Origin: Hydractinia symbiolongicarpus
Lineage: Eukaryota > Cnidaria > Hydrozoa > Anthoathecata > Hydractiniidae
Reading direction: 5' to 3'
Assembly: GCF_029227915.1 (NCBI RefSeq)
Contig: NC_079882.1
Location: 16,692,501-16,756,500 of the forward strand
DNA length: 64,000 bases
Shown: positions 26,226 through 37,279 of the stretch, in pieces
Layout of the letters: the number at the start of each line of letters is the position of its first letter
How positions within the stretch are numbered: the stretch's first letter is position 1
The notes under the pieces: model-generated
The model's input: the letters and a program-made list of their open reading frames with translations, nothing else
The model's database searches: none
Told to the model about the DNA's origin: nothing
Made by a program: the position numbers and the translations under genes

Positions 26226-27606
26226 TCTAGTCCTTCCAATCTCCATGTGCTACAACGTCCCAAGTCGTTTTCATTAGCGCCATTGCTTTACAACACTCTT
26301 AACTACGTGCACAGTCCTATAAAGGCTGTAATATGGCCTTTTGCAGTCTGATAAAAGCCTCACACGTAAATCACGTGGTTCCATCTGCCTGCGCAGGTTA
26401 CCATTGGACTATTCCTTCCAGTCTCAAAGCACTACAACGTCCCAAGTCGTTTGCATTGGCGAAGTTGCCTTAGAACACTCTTAACTACGTGCACAGTCCT
26501 ATAAAGGCTGTAATATGGCCTTTTGCAGTCTAATAAAGGCCTCACACGTAAATCACGTGGTTTCACCTGTCGGCGTAGGTTACCATTGGCCTAGTCCTTA
26601 CAGTCTCAATGCGCTACAACATCCCAAGTCGTTTTCATTAGAGCCGTTGCCTTAAGACACTCTTAACTACGTGCACAGTCCTATAAAGGCTGTAATATGG
26701 CCCTTTGCAGTCTAATAAAGGCCTCACACGTAAATCACGTTGTTCCATTTGCCTGTGCAGATTTCCATTGGCCTAGTCCTTCCAGTCTCAATGTGCTACA
26801 ACGTCTCAAGTCGTTTTCATTAGCGCCGTTGCCTTAAGACACTTTTAAGTACGTGCACAGTCCTATAAAGGCTGTAGTATTGCCCTTTGCAGTCTAATAA
26901 AGGCCTCACACGTTAATCACGTGGTTTCACCGGTCTGCGCAGGTCACCATTGGCCTACTCCTTGCAGTCTCAATGCGCTACAACGTCCCAAGTCGTTTTC
27001 ATTAGCGCCGCTGCCTTACAACACTCTTAACTACGTGCACAGTCCTATAAATGCTGTTATTTGACCTTTTGCAGTCTAGTAAAGGCTTCATACGTAAATC
27101 ACGTGGTTTCACCTGCCTGCGCAGGTTACCATTGGTCTAGTCCTTTCAGTCTGAATGTGCTACAACGTCCCAAGTCGTTTTCATTGGCGAAGTTGCCTTA
27201 GAACACTCTCAACTACGTGCACAGTCCTATAAAGGCTGTAATATAGCCTTTTGCAGTATAATAAAGGCCTCACACGTAAATCACGTGGTTTAACCTGTCT
27301 GCACAGGTTACCATTGGTCTAGTCCTTACAGTCTCAATGTGCTACAACGTTCCAAGTCGTTTTCATTAGTGCCGTTGCCTTACAACACTCTTAACTACGT
27401 GCACAGTCCGATAAAGGCTGTAATATGGCCTTTTGCAGTCTAATAAAGGCCTCACACGTAAATCGCGTGGTTCCATTTGTCTGTGCAGGTTACCATTGGA
27501 CTATTACTTCCAGTCTCAATGCGCTACAGCGTCCCAAGTCATTTTCATTAGCGCCGTTGCCATACAACACTCTTAACTACGTGCACAGTCCTATAAAGGC
27601 TGTAAT

Positions 27607-27788
27607 ATGGCCTTTTGCAGTCTAATAAAGGCTTCACACGTAAATCACGTTGTTTCACCTGCCTGCGCAGGTTACCATTGGCCTAGTCCTTCCAGTCTCA
27701 ATGCGCTACAACGTCCCAAGTCGTTTTCATTATCGCTGTTGCCTTACAACACTCCTAAATACGTTCACAGTCCTATAAAGTCTGTAAT
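27607..27788 (+). repeat. Reference monomer (182 bp) with conserved motifs
   Basis: This is a representative unit; I number it from the ATG of ATGGCC. Recurring elements are AATAAA at 18-23, an ACACGT followed by a CACGT(G/T) E-box-like site at 40-45, the palindrome CCTGCGCAGG at 56-65, a CAACGTC(C/T)CAAGT block near 105, and TATAAA at 168-173. The unit has about eight CpG. TATAAAGG and AATAAA resemble a core promoter TATA box and a polyadenylation signal, but they occur in nearly every copy and nothing here shows transcription. No CENP-B box (TTCG-4-A-2-CGGG) was seen. Confidence 0.9.
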
Positions 27789-28274
27789 ATGGCCTTTTGC
27801 AGTCTAATAAAGGCCTCACACGTAAATCGCGTGGTTCCATTTGTCTGTGCAGGTTACCATTGGACTATTACTTCCAGTCTTAATGCGCTACAGCGTCCCA
27901 AGTCATTTTCATTAGCGCCGTTGCCATACAACACTCTTAACTACGTGCACAGTCCTATAAAGGCTGTAATTTGGCCTTTTGCAGTCTAGTAAAGGCTTCA
28001 TACGTAAATCAAATGGTTTCACTGGTCTGTGCAGGTTACCATTCGACTATTCCTTCCAGTCTAAATGCGCTACAGCGTCCCAAGTCATTTTCATTAGCGC
28101 CGTTGCCATACAACACTCTTAACTACGTGCACAGTCCTATAAAGGCTGTAATATGGCCTTTTGCAGTCTAAAAAGGCCTCACACGTAAATCACGTGATTT
28201 CACCGGTCTGCGCAGGTTACCATTGGCCTAGTCCTTCCAGTCTCAATGCGCTACAACGTCCCAGGTCATTTTCA

Positions 28275-30050
28275 TTAGCGCCGTTGCCATACAACACTCT
28301 TAACTACGTGCACAGTCCGATAAAGGCTGTAATATGGCCTTTTGCAGTCTAATAAAGGCCTCACACGTAAATCGCGTGGTTCCATTTGTCTGTGCAGGTT
28401 ACCATTGGACTATTACTTCCAGTCTCAATGCGCTACAGCGTCCCAAGTCATTTTCATTAGCGCCGTTGCCATACAACACTCTTAACTACGTGCACAGTCC
28501 TATAAAGGCTGTAATATGGCCTTTTGCAGTCTAATAAAGGCTTCACACGTAAATCACGTTGTTTCACCTGCCTGCGCAGGTTACCATTGGCCTAGTCCTT
28601 CCAGTCTCAATGCGCTACAACGTCCCAAGTCGTTTTCATTATCGCTGTTGCCTTACAACACTCCTAAATACGTGCACAGTCCTATAAAGTCTGTAATATG
28701 GCCTTTTGCAGTCTAATAAAGGCCTCACACGTAAATCGCGTGGTTCCATTTGTCTGTGCAGGTTACCATTGGACTATTACTTCCAGTCTTAATGCGCTAC
28801 AGCGTCCCAAGTCATTTTCATTAGCGCCGTTGCCATACAACACTCCTAACTACGTGCACAGTCCTATAAAGGCTGTAATTTGGTCTTTTGCAGTCTGATA
28901 AAGGCCTCACACGTAAATCACGTGGTTCCATCTGCCTGTGCAGGTTACCATTGGACTAGTCGTTCCAGTCTCAATGCGCTACAACGTCCCAAGTCGTTTT
29001 CATTAGCGCTGTTGCCTTACAACACTCTTAACTACGTGCACAGTCCTATAAAGGCTGTTATTTAGCCTTTTGCAGTCTAATAGAGGCCTCACACGTAAAT
29101 CACGTGGTTCCATCTGCCTGTGCAGGTTACCATTGGACTAGTCGATCCAGTCTCAATGCGCTACAACCTCCCAAGTCGTTTTCATTAGCGTTGTTGCTTT
29201 ACAACACTCTTAACTACGTGCACAGTCCTGTAGAGGCTGTAATATGGCCTTCTGCAGTCTAATAAAGGCCTCACACGTAAATCCAATGGTTTCACCGGTC
29301 TGCGCAGGTTACCATTCGACTATTCCTTCCAGTCTAAATGCGCTACAACGTCTCAAGTTGTTTTCATTATCGCTGTTGCCTTACAACACTACTAAATACG
29401 TGCACAGTCCTATAAAGGCTGTAATATGGCCTTTTGCAGTCTAATAAAGGCTTCACACGTACATCACGTGGTTTCACCGGTCTGCGCAGATTACCATTGG
29501 CGTAGTCCTTTCAGTCTCAATGCGCTACAACGTCCCAAGTCGTTTTCATTAGCGAAGTTGCCTTAGAACACTCTTAACTTCGTCCACAGTCCTATAAAGG
29601 CTGTATTATGGCCTTTTGCAGTCTAATAAAGGCCTCACACGTAAATCACGTGGTTTCATTTGCCTGTGCAGGTTTCCATTGGCCTAGTCCTTCCAGTCTC
29701 AATGTACTACAACGTCTCAAGTCGTTTTCATTAGCGCCGTTGCCTTAAGACACTCTTAACTACGTGCACAGTCCTATAAAGGCTGTAATTTGGCCTTTTG
29801 CAGTCTAGTAAAGGCTTCATACGTAAATCACGTGGTTTCACCTGCCTGTGCAGGTTACCATTGGTCTAGTCCTTTCAGTCCCAATGTGCTACAACGTCCC
29901 AAGTCGTTTTCATTAGCGCCGTTGCTTTACAACACTCTTAACTACGTGTACAGTCCTATAAAGGCTGTAATATGGCCTTTCGCAGTCTAATAAAGTCCTC
30001 ACACGTGAATCACGTGGTTCCATCTGCCTGCGCAGGTTACCGTTGGACTA
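28275..30050 (+). repeat. Long-range HOR copy, paired with 55546-57321
   Basis: About 1.78 kb matches 55546-57321 at a constant offset of 27271 bp. Shared oddities include GTCCGATAAAGG, the GGCCTTCTGCAG monomer (29250/56521), CTTCGTCCACAG (29579/56850) and GTTACCGTTGG (30026/57307). Homology stops at GGACTATTCC against GGACTAGTCG. The left part is also internally repeated with a 909-bp period (27425-28171 against 28334-28898). Confidence 0.82.
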
Positions 30051-32340
30051 TTCCTTCCAGTCTCAATGCACTACAACGTTTCAAGTGGTTTTCCTTAGCG
30101 CCGTGGCCTTAGAACACTCTTAACTACGTTCACAGTCCTATAAAGGCTGTAGTATTGCCCTTTGCAGTCTAATAAAGGCCTCACACGTTAATCACGTGGT
30201 TTCACCGGTCTGCGCAGGTCACCATTGGCCTAGTCCTTCCAGTCTCAATGCGCTACAACGTCCCAAGTCGTTTTCATTAGCGCCGTTGCCTTACAACACT
30301 CTTAACTACGTGCACAGTCCTATAAAGGCTGTAATTTGGCCTTTTGCAGTCTAGTAAAGGCTTCATACGTAAATCACGTGGTTCCATCTGCCTGCGCAGG
30401 TTACCGTTGGACTATTCCTTCCAGTCTCAATGCACTACAACGTTTCAAGTGGTTTTCCTTAGCGCCGTGGCCTTAGAACACTCTTAACTACGTTCACAGT
30501 CCTATAAAGGCTGTAGTATTGCCCTTTGCAGTCTAATAAAGGCCTCACACTTTAATCACGTGGTTTCACCGGTCTGCACAGGTCACCATTGGCCTAGTCC
30601 TTCCAGTCTCAATGCGCTACAACGTCCCAAGTCGTTTTCATTAGCGCCGTTGCCTTACAACACTCTTAACTACGTGCACAATCCTATAAAGGCTGTAATT
30701 TGGCCTTTTGCAGTCTAGTAAAGGCTTCATACGTAAATCACGTGGTTTCACCTGCCTGTGCAGGTTACCATTGGTCTAGTCCTTTCAGTCTCAATGTGCT
30801 ACAACGTCCCAAGTCGTTTTCATTAGCGCCGTTGCTTTACAACACTCTTAACTACGTGCACAGTCCTATAAAGGCTGCAATATCGCCTTTTGCAATCTAA
30901 TAAAGGCCTCACACGTAAATCACGTGGTTCCATCTGCCTGCGCAGGTTACCATTGGACTATTCCTTCCATTCTCAATGCACTACAACGTTCCAAGTGGTT
31001 TTCCTTAGCGCCGTGACCTTAGAACACTCTTAACTACCTGCACAGTCCTATAAAGGCTTTAATATGGCCTTTTGCAGTGTAATAAAGGCCTCACACGTAA
31101 ATCACGTGGTTTCACCTGTCTGCGCAGGTCACCATTGGCCTAGTCCTTCCAGTCTCAATCTGCAACAACGTCTCAAGTCGTTTTCATTAGCGCCGTTGCC
31201 TTAAGACACTCTTAACTACCTGCACAGTCCTATAAAGGCTGTAGTATTGCACTTTGCAGTCAAATAAAGGCCTCACACGTTAATGACGTGGTTTCACCGG
31301 TCTGCGCAGGTTACCATTGGACTATTCCTTCCAGTCTAAATGAGCTACAACGTCTCAAGTCGTTTTTATTATCGCTGTTGCCTTACAACACTCTTAAATA
31401 CTTGCACAGTCCTATAAAAGCTGTAATATGGCCTTTTGCAGTCTAATAAAGGCCTCACACGTAAATCACGTGGTTTCACCGGTCTGCGCAGTTTTCCATT
31501 GGCCTAGTCCTTCCAGTCTCAATGCGCTACAACGTCCCAAGTCGTTTTCATTAGCGAATTTGCCTTAGAACACTCTTAACTACGTCCTAGTCCTATAAAG
31601 GCTGTATTATGGCCTTTTGCAGTCTAATAAAGGCCTCACACGTAAATCACGTTGTTCCATTTGCCTGGGCAGGTTTTCATTGGCCTAGTCCTTCCAATCT
31701 CAATGTGCTACAACGTCTCAAGTCGTTTTCATTAGCGCCGTTGCCTTAAGACACTCTTAACTACGTGCACAGTCCTATAAAGGCTGTAATTTGGCCTTTT
31801 GCAGTCTAGTAAAGGCTTCATACGTAAATCACGTGGTTCCATCTGCCTGCGCAGGTTACCATTGGACTATTCCTTCCAGTCTCAATGCACTACAACGTTC
31901 CAAGTGGTTTTCCTTAGCGCCGTGGCATTAGAACACTCTTAACTACCTGCACAGTCCTATAAAGGCTGTAATTTGGCCTTTTGCAGTCTAATAAAGGCCT
32001 CACACGTAAATCACGTGGTTTCACCTGTCTGCGCAGGTCACCATTGACCTAGTCCTTCCAGTCTCAAGGTGCTACAACGTCTCAAGTCGTTTTCATTAGC
32101 GCCGTTGCCTTAAGACACTCTTAACTACGTGCACAGTCCTATAAAGGCTGTAATTTGGCCTTTTGCAGTCTGGTAAAGGCTTCATACGTAAATCACGTGG
32201 TTTCACCTGCCTGCGCAGGTTACCATTGGTCTAGTCCTTCCAATCTCCATGTGCTACAACGTCCCAAGTCGTTTTCATTAGCGCCATTGCTTTACAACAC
32301 TCTTAACTACGTGCACAGTCCTATAAAGGCTGTAATATGG

Positions 32341-33432
32341 CCTTTTGCAGTCTGATAAAAGCCTCACACGTAAATCACGTGGTTCCATCTGCCTGCGCAG
32401 GTTACCATTGGACTATTCCTTCCAGTCTCAAAGCACTACAACGTCCCAAGTCGTTTGCATTGGCGAAGTTGCCTTAGAACACTCTTAACTACGTGCACAG
32501 TCCTATAAAGGCTGTAATATGGCCTTTTGCAGTCTAATAAAGGCCTCACACGTAAATCACGTGGTTTCACCTGTCGGCGTAGGTTACCATTGGCCTAGTC
32601 CTTACAGTCTCAATGCGCTACAACATCCCAAGTCGTTTTCATTAGCGCCGTTGCCTTAAGACACTCTTAACTACGTGCACAGTCCTATAAAGGCTGTAAT
32701 ATGGCCCTTTGCAGTCTAATAAAGGCCTCACACGTAAATCACGTTGTTCCATTTGCCTGTGCAGATTTCCATTGGCCTAGTCCTTCCAGTCTCAATGTGC
32801 TACAACGTCTCAAGTCGTTTTCATTAGCGCCGTTGCCTTAAGACACTCTTAAGTACGTGCACAGTCCTATAAAGGCTGTAATATGGCCTTTTGCAGTCTG
32901 ATAAAAGCCTCACACGTAAATCACGTGGTTCCATCTGCCTGCGCAGGTTACCATTGGACTATTCCTTCCAGTCTCAAAGCACTACAACGTCCCAAGTCGT
33001 TTGCATTGGCGAAGTTGCCTTAGAACACTCTTAACTACGTGCACAGTCCTATAAAGGCTGTAATATGGCCTTTTGCAGTCTAATAAAGGCCTCACACGTA
33101 AATCACGTGGTTTCACCTGTCGGCGTAGGTTACCATTGGCCTAGTCCTTACAGTCTCAATGCGCTACAACATCCCAAGTCGTTTTCATTAGCGCCGTTGC
33201 CTTAAGACACTCTTAACTACGTGCACAGTCCTATAAAGGCTGTAATATGGCCCTTTGCAGTCTAATAAAGGCCTCACACGTAAATCACGTTGTTCCATTT
33301 GCCTGTGCAGATTTCCATTGGCCTAGTCCTTCCAGTCTCAATGTGCTACAACGTCTCAAGTCGTTTTCATTAGCGCCGTTGCCTTAAGACACTCTTAAGT
33401 ACGTGCACAGTCCTATAAAGGCTGTAGTATTG
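32341..33432 (+). repeat. 546-bp (3-monomer) tandem duplication
   Basis: About 32341-32886 is repeated at 32887-33432. Each copy has the TCTGATAAAAGCC, CTGTCGGCGTAGG plus AACATCCCAAG, and CAGATTTCCATTGG markers in the same order. The paralogue at 26341-26880 has only one copy, which accounts for the 546-bp offset change. Confidence 0.85.
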
Positions 33433-34410
33433 CCCTTTGCAGTCTAATAAAGGCCTCACACGTTAATCACGTGGTTTCACCGGTCTGCGCAGGTCACCAT
33501 TGGCCTAGTCCTTGCAGTCTCAATGCGCTACAACGTCCCAAGTCGTTTTCATTAGCGCCGCTGCCTTACAACACTCTTAACTACGTGCACAGTCCTATAA
33601 AGGCTGTTATTTGGCCTTTTGCAGTCTAGTAAAGGCTTCATACGTAAATCACGTGGTTTCACCTGCCTGCGCAGGTTACCATTGGTCTAGTCCTTTCAGT
33701 CTGAATGTGCTACAACGTCCCAAGTCGTTTTCATTGGCGAAGTTGCCTTAGAACACTCTCAACTACGTGCACAGTCCTATAAAGGCTGTAATATAGCCTT
33801 TTGCAGTATAATAAAGGCCTCACACGTAAATCACGTGGTTTAACCTGTCTGCACAGGTTACCATTGGTCTAGTCCTTACAGTCTCAATGTGCTACAACGT
33901 TCCAAGTCGTTTTCATTAGTGCCGTTGCCTTACAACACTCTTAACTACGTGCACAGTCCTATAAAGGCGGTAATTTGGCCTTTTGCAGTCTAGTAAAGGC
34001 TTCATACGTAAATCACGTGGTTTCACCTGCCTGCGCAGGTTACCATTGGACTATTCCTTCCAGTCTCAATGGAGTACAACGTCCCAAGTCGTTTTCATTG
34101 GCGAAGTTGCCTTAGAACACTCTTAACTACGTGCACATTCCTATAAAGGCTGTAATATGGCCTTTTGCAGTCTAATAAAGGCCTCACACGTAAATCACGT
34201 GGTTTCACCTGTCTGCACAGGTTACCATTGGCCTAGTTCTCACAGTCTCAATGCGCTACAACGTCCCAAGTCGTTTTCATTGGCGCCGTTGCTTTACAAC
34301 ACTCTTAACTACGTGCACAGTCCTGTAAAGGCTGTATAATGACACTTTGCAGTCTAATAAAGTCCTCACACGTAAATCACGTGGTTCCATCTGCCTGCGC
34401 AGGTTACCAT

Positions 34411-34420
34411 TGGACTTGAT
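34411..34420. other. Orientation-switch junction 2 (forward to reverse, convergent)
   Basis: The forward string CCATTGGACT, which normally continues ATTCC, passes directly into TGATTTACGTG of a reverse monomer. If the reverse partner was a CCACTTGATTT variant, as seen near 3424, the joint has ACT as 3-bp microhomology. The paralogous forward sequence without the switch is at about 53593-53700. Confidence 0.88.
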
Positions 34421-36540
34421 TTACGTGTGAGGCCTTTATTAGACTGCAAAAGGCCATATTACAGCCTTTATAGGACTGTGCAAGTATTTAAGAGTGTTGT
34501 AAGGCAACAGCGATAATAAAAACGACTTGAGACGTCGTAGCTCATTTAGACTGGAAGGAATAGTCCAATGGTAACCTGCGCAGACCGGTGAAACCACGTC
34601 ATTAACGTGTGAGGCCTTTATTAGACTGCAAAAGGCCAAATTACAGCCTTTATAGGACTGTAAACGTACTTAAGAGTGTTGTAAGGCAACGGCGCTAATG
34701 AGAACGACTTGGGACGTCGCAGCGCATTGAGACTGGAAGGACTAGGTCAATGGTGACCTGCGCAGACCTGTGAAACCACGTGATTAACGTGTGAGGCCTT
34801 TATTAGACTGCAAAAGGCCATATTACAGATTTTATAGGACTGTGCACGTAGTTAAGAGTGTCTTAAGGCAACGGCGCTAATGAAAGCGACTTGAGACGTT
34901 GTAGCACATTGAGACTGAAAGGACTAGACCAATGGTAACCTGCGGTGAAACTACGTGATTTACGTATGAAGCCTTTACTAGACTGCAAAAGGCCAAATTA
35001 TAGCCTTTATAGGACTGTGCACGTAGTTAAGAGTGTTGCAAGGCAACGGCGCTAATGAAAACGACTTGGGACGTTGTAGCGCATTGAGACTGGAAGGACT
35101 AGGCCAATGGTGACCTGCGCAGATCGGTGAAACCGCGTGATTAACGTGTGAGGCCTTTATTTGACTGCAAAGGGCAATACTACAGCCTTTATAGGACTGT
35201 GCAGGTAGTTAAGAGTGTCTTAAGGCAACGGCGCTAATGAAAACGACGTGAAACGTTGTAGCACATTGAGACTGGAAGGACTAGGTCAATGGTAACCTGC
35301 GCAGACAAGTGAAACCACGTGATTTACGTGTGAGGCCTTTATTAGACTGCAAAAGGCCATATTACAGCCTTTATAGGACTGCGCAAGTATTTAAGAGTGT
35401 TGTAAGGCAACACCGATAATGAAAACGACTTGAGACGTTGTAGCACATTTAGACTGGAAGGACTAGGTCAATGGTGACCTGCGCAGACCGGTGAAACCAC
35501 GTGATTTACGTATGAAGCCTTTACTAGACTGCAAAAGGCCAAATTACAGCCTTTATAGGACTGTGCACGTAGTTAAGAGTGTTGTAAGGCAACGGCGCTA
35601 ATGAAAACGACTTGGGACGTTGTAGCGCATTGAGACTGGAAGGACTAGGCCAATGGTGACCTGCGCAGACCGGTGAAACCACGTGATTAACGTGTGAGGC
35701 CTTTATTAGAATGCAAAGGGCAATACTACAGCCTTTATAGGACTGTGCACGTAGTTAAGAGTGTCTTAAGGCAACGGCGCTAATGAAAACGACTTGAGAC
35801 GTTGTGGCACATTGAGATTGGAAGGAATAGTCGAATGGTAACCTGCACAGACCGGTGAAACCACGTCATTAACGTGTGAGGCCTTTATTAGACTGCAAAA
35901 GGCCAAATTACAGCCTTTATAGGACTGTGAACGTAGTTAAGAGTGTTGTAAGGCAACGGCGCTAATGAGAACGACTTGGGACGTTGCAGCGCATTGAGAC
36001 TGGAAGGACTAGGTCAATGGTGTCCTGCGCAGACCTGTGAAACCACGTGATTACCGTGTGAGGCCTTTATTAGACTGCAAAAGGCCATATTACAGATTTT
36101 ATAGGACTGTGCACGTAGTTAAGAGTGTCTTAAGGCAACGGCGCTAATGAAAGCGACTTGTGATTTACGTGTGAGGCCTTTATTAGACTGCAAAAGGCCA
36201 TATTACAGCCTTTATAGGCCTGTGCACGTTAAGAGTGTTCTAAGGCAACTTCGCCAATGAAAACGACTTGGCACGTTGTAGCGCATTGAAATTGTAAGGA
36301 CTAGGCCAATGGTAACCTACGCAGACAGGTGAAACCACGTGATTTACGTGTCAGGCCTTTATTAGACTGCAAAAGGCCATATTACAGCCTTTATAGGACT
36401 GTGCACGTAGTTAGGAGTGTTGTAAGGCAACGGCGCTAATGAAAACGACTTGGGACGTTGTAGCGCATTGAGACTGGAAGGACTAGGCCAATGGTAATGT
36501 AATGGTAGTGTTGTAAGGCAACGGCGCTAATGAAAACGAC
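34416..36540 (-). repeat. 182-bp satellite, 2.1-kb reverse-orientation block
   Basis: About 11-12 monomers are inverted relative to both flanks. Its variants mirror those of the forward array. CTGCGGTGAAAC (34941), AAATTATAGCC (34995), GTTGCAAGG (35035), CAGATCGG (35120) and TTTGACTGCAAAGGG (35158) appear in exactly the reverse order of their complements near 39521, 39462, 39427, 39343 and 39304. The block is therefore an inverted copy of a HOR now found around 39, 42, 45 and 49 kb. It also contains a truncated monomer and a rearranged right end. Confidence 0.93.
36151..36170 (-). repeat. Truncated monomer with about 69-bp internal deletion
   Basis: AAGCGACTTG runs straight into TGATTTACGTG at 36160/36161. 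In intact copies about 69 bp, including the GCGCAGG palindrome region, separates these strings. A TTG or CTTG-like overlap at the joint suggests a microhomology deletion. A 3-bp loss (GCACGTTAAGAG for GCACGTAGTTAAGAG) follows near 36228. Confidence 0.85.
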
Positions 36541-36545
36541 AAGTC
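36490..36545. other. Orientation-switch junction 3 (reverse to forward) with templated filler
   Basis: The reverse monomer reads normally to CAATGGTAA and then shows an 11-bp-spaced repeat of AATGGTA (36490-36496 and 36501-36507). It resumes at AGTGTTGTAAGG, having skipped about half a monomer, and runs to GAAAACGAC (36540). The forward array then begins at AAGTCCTATAAAGG. A short local duplication plus deletion next to an inversion joint resembles template-switch or end-joining repair; that mechanism is inferred. Confidence 0.85.
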
Positions 36546-37279
36546 CTATAAAGGCTGTAATTTGGCCTTTTGCAGTCTAGTAAAGGCTTCATACGTAAAT
36601 CACGTGGTTTCACCTGCCTGCGCAGGTTACCATTGGACTATTCCTTCCAGTCTCAATGCACTACAACGTTTCATGTGGTTTTCCTTAGCGCCGTGGCCTT
36701 AGAACACTCTTAACTACGTGCACAGTCCTATAAAGGCTGTAATATGGCCTTTTGCAGTCTAATAAAGTCCTCACACGTAAATCACGTGGTTCCATCTGCC
36801 TGCGCAGGTTACCATTGGACTATTCCTTCCAGTCTCAATGCACTACAACGTTTCATGTGGTTTTCCTTAGCGCCGTGGCCTTAGAACACTCTTAACTACG
36901 TTCACAGTCCTATAAAGGCTGTAAATTGGCCTTTTGCAGTCTAATAAAGGCATCACACGTTAATGACGTTGTTTCACCGGTCTGCGCAGGTTACCATTGG
37001 ACTATTCCTTCCAGTCTAAATGTGCTACAACGTCTCAAGTCGTTTTCATTATCGCTGTTGCCTTACAACACTCTTAAATATTTGCACAGTCCTATAAAGG
37101 CTGTAATATGGCTTTTTGCAGTCTAATAAAGGCCTCACACGTAAATCACGTGGTTTCACCGGTCTGCGCAGGTTACCATTGGCCTAGTCCTTCCAGTCTC
37201 AATGCGCTACAACGTCCCAAGTCGTTTTCATTAGCGAAATTGCCTTAGAACACTCTTAACTACGTCCTAGTCCTATAAA

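Larger units (their letters stand above)
26171..34415 (+). repeat. 182-bp satellite array, forward orientation (block B)
   Basis: About 45 monomers run in forward orientation between two orientation-switch joints. Its left 1.2 kb (26205-27409) matches about 32209-33960, with a 6004-bp offset before about 26880 and about 6550 bp after. The block also shares a 1.78-kb segment with 55.5-57.3 kb. No other sequence is embedded. Confidence 0.96.

Noticed and set aside
27425-28171. Recurring open frames of about 66 codons in nearly every monomer, on the minus strand in reverse blocks and the plus strand in forward blocks
   Set aside because: They follow the repeat orientation exactly, exceed the 182-bp unit so neighbours overlap by 19 bp, and end at the same site read in another frame. 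The unit is not a multiple of three. Many copies start at TTG, and indels break others. I see no domain or signal peptide, so they are treated as repeat artefacts.
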